A program made the position numbers and the translations under genes. DNA of 6,546 bases from UBA1672 sp023140905 (lineage in GTDB: Bacteria; Pseudomonadota; Alphaproteobacteria; Micavibrionales; Micavibrionaceae). Position 1 is the first letter of the stretch. Every line of letters begins with the position of its first letter. The DNA lies in the NCBI GenBank assembly GCA_030636745.1, contig DAOVWH010000093.1, positions 1-6,546 on the forward strand. The letters run 5' to 3'. This document shows, in pieces, positions 6,367 to 6,546 of this stretch. A model generated the notes under the pieces. It did not search any database. It saw nothing but the letters and a program-made list of their open reading frames with translations, and was not told the origin of the DNA.

Positions 6367-6537
6367 TCACTGTTTGGGCGCGCTTAAAAGGTTCAACGTG
6401 ACATAGATTAATTCTCTCTCCCCTGAAAATCTGTATAGTTTGTTTGTAGAGATACGGAGATTTTTTGCCTTATTGGCTAACTTTTTGGCCAATTGGATGT
6501 TTTCCTTTTCTTGTTGTTTCTTCGTGTTTGTTCTCAT
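6367..6537 (-). CDS. Doubtful 56-aa lysine-rich ORF
   Basis: A 56-codon frame reads from ATG (6535-6537) to TGA (6367-6369) on the minus strand. The product is basic and probably helical in its first half (KKQQEKENIQLAKKLANKAK), then has NKLYRFSGERELIYVTLNLL. A TGA at 6541-6543 in the same frame means it cannot extend upstream. No ribosome site is visible in the nine bases left before the window edge. A second minus-strand ATG (6542-6544, reading MTDENKHEE) closes after 24 codons. The ORF could be a small gene, the remnant of one, or chance. I recognise no family. Confidence 0.25.
   Translation of the reverse strand: MRTNTKKQQEKENIQLAKKLANKAKNLRISTNKLYRFSGERELIYVTLNLLSAPKQ
6426..6466 (+). 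terminator. Weak candidate terminator after the unknown gene
   Basis: AAAATCTGTAT (6426-6436) pairs with ATAC and AGATTTT (6452-6464) around a two-base bulge, leaving a 15-base loop, and runs into six Ts (6461-6466). It lies 73 bases after the stop of the gene at 5372. The stem is AT-rich and the loop is large, so it is a poor match to a strong Rho-independent terminator. It also falls inside the doubtful minus-strand ORF, so at most one of the two readings is likely to matter. Confidence 0.28.
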
Positions 6538-6546
6538 CAGTCATGA

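Noticed and set aside
6472..6493. ATTGGC/GCCAAT hairpin with a ten-base loop as a terminator
   Set aside because: The stem is only six pairs and no T-run follows on either strand.

Overview
The window looks like chromosomal DNA from a moderately AT-rich alphaproteobacterium. The evidence is the gene order sufB-sufC-sufD-sufS-sufT, with a DUF59/MIP18-type SufT closing the operon, and a periplasmic protein with two SH3_4-like domains, a type common in Alphaproteobacteria. The exact lineage cannot be read from this sequence. I see no mobile elements, CRISPR array, tRNA or rRNA.

Positions 1-3615 (+) hold the 3' end of an iron-sulfur cluster assembly operon: the tail of sufB, then complete sufC, sufD, sufS and sufT. 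The genes are packed with gaps or overlaps of +4, -4, -25 and +2 bases, so they are surely co-transcribed and probably translationally coupled. SufB, SufC and SufD form the ATP-driven scaffold, SufS supplies sulfur from cysteine, and SufT is a cluster maturation factor. SufD is about 100 residues shorter than the E. coli protein, all of it lost before the conserved Cys-x-His. No sufA or sufE follows.

Positions 3618-4640 (-) encode DusA, a tRNA dihydrouridine synthase. It converges on sufT, with only two bases between the two stop codons. Divergent from dusA, across 29 bases, is a secreted protein with two bacterial SH3-like domains (4670-5239, +).

Positions 5240-5371 are non-coding and hold the most interesting signal in the window. 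A perfect FNR/FixK-type box, TTGAT-TAGA-ATCAA inside an 18-bp dyad, overlaps the stop codon of the SH3 gene. It sits at the right distance from a TATAAA -10 element to form a class II FNR-dependent promoter. That promoter would drive the next gene (5372-6352, +), a 326-residue cytoplasmic protein with nine cysteines that I do not recognise. The inference is that this unknown gene responds to oxygen, redox state or nitric oxide through a CRP/FNR-family regulator.

Positions 6353-6546 hold a weak terminator-like hairpin and a doubtful 56-codon ORF on the minus strand.
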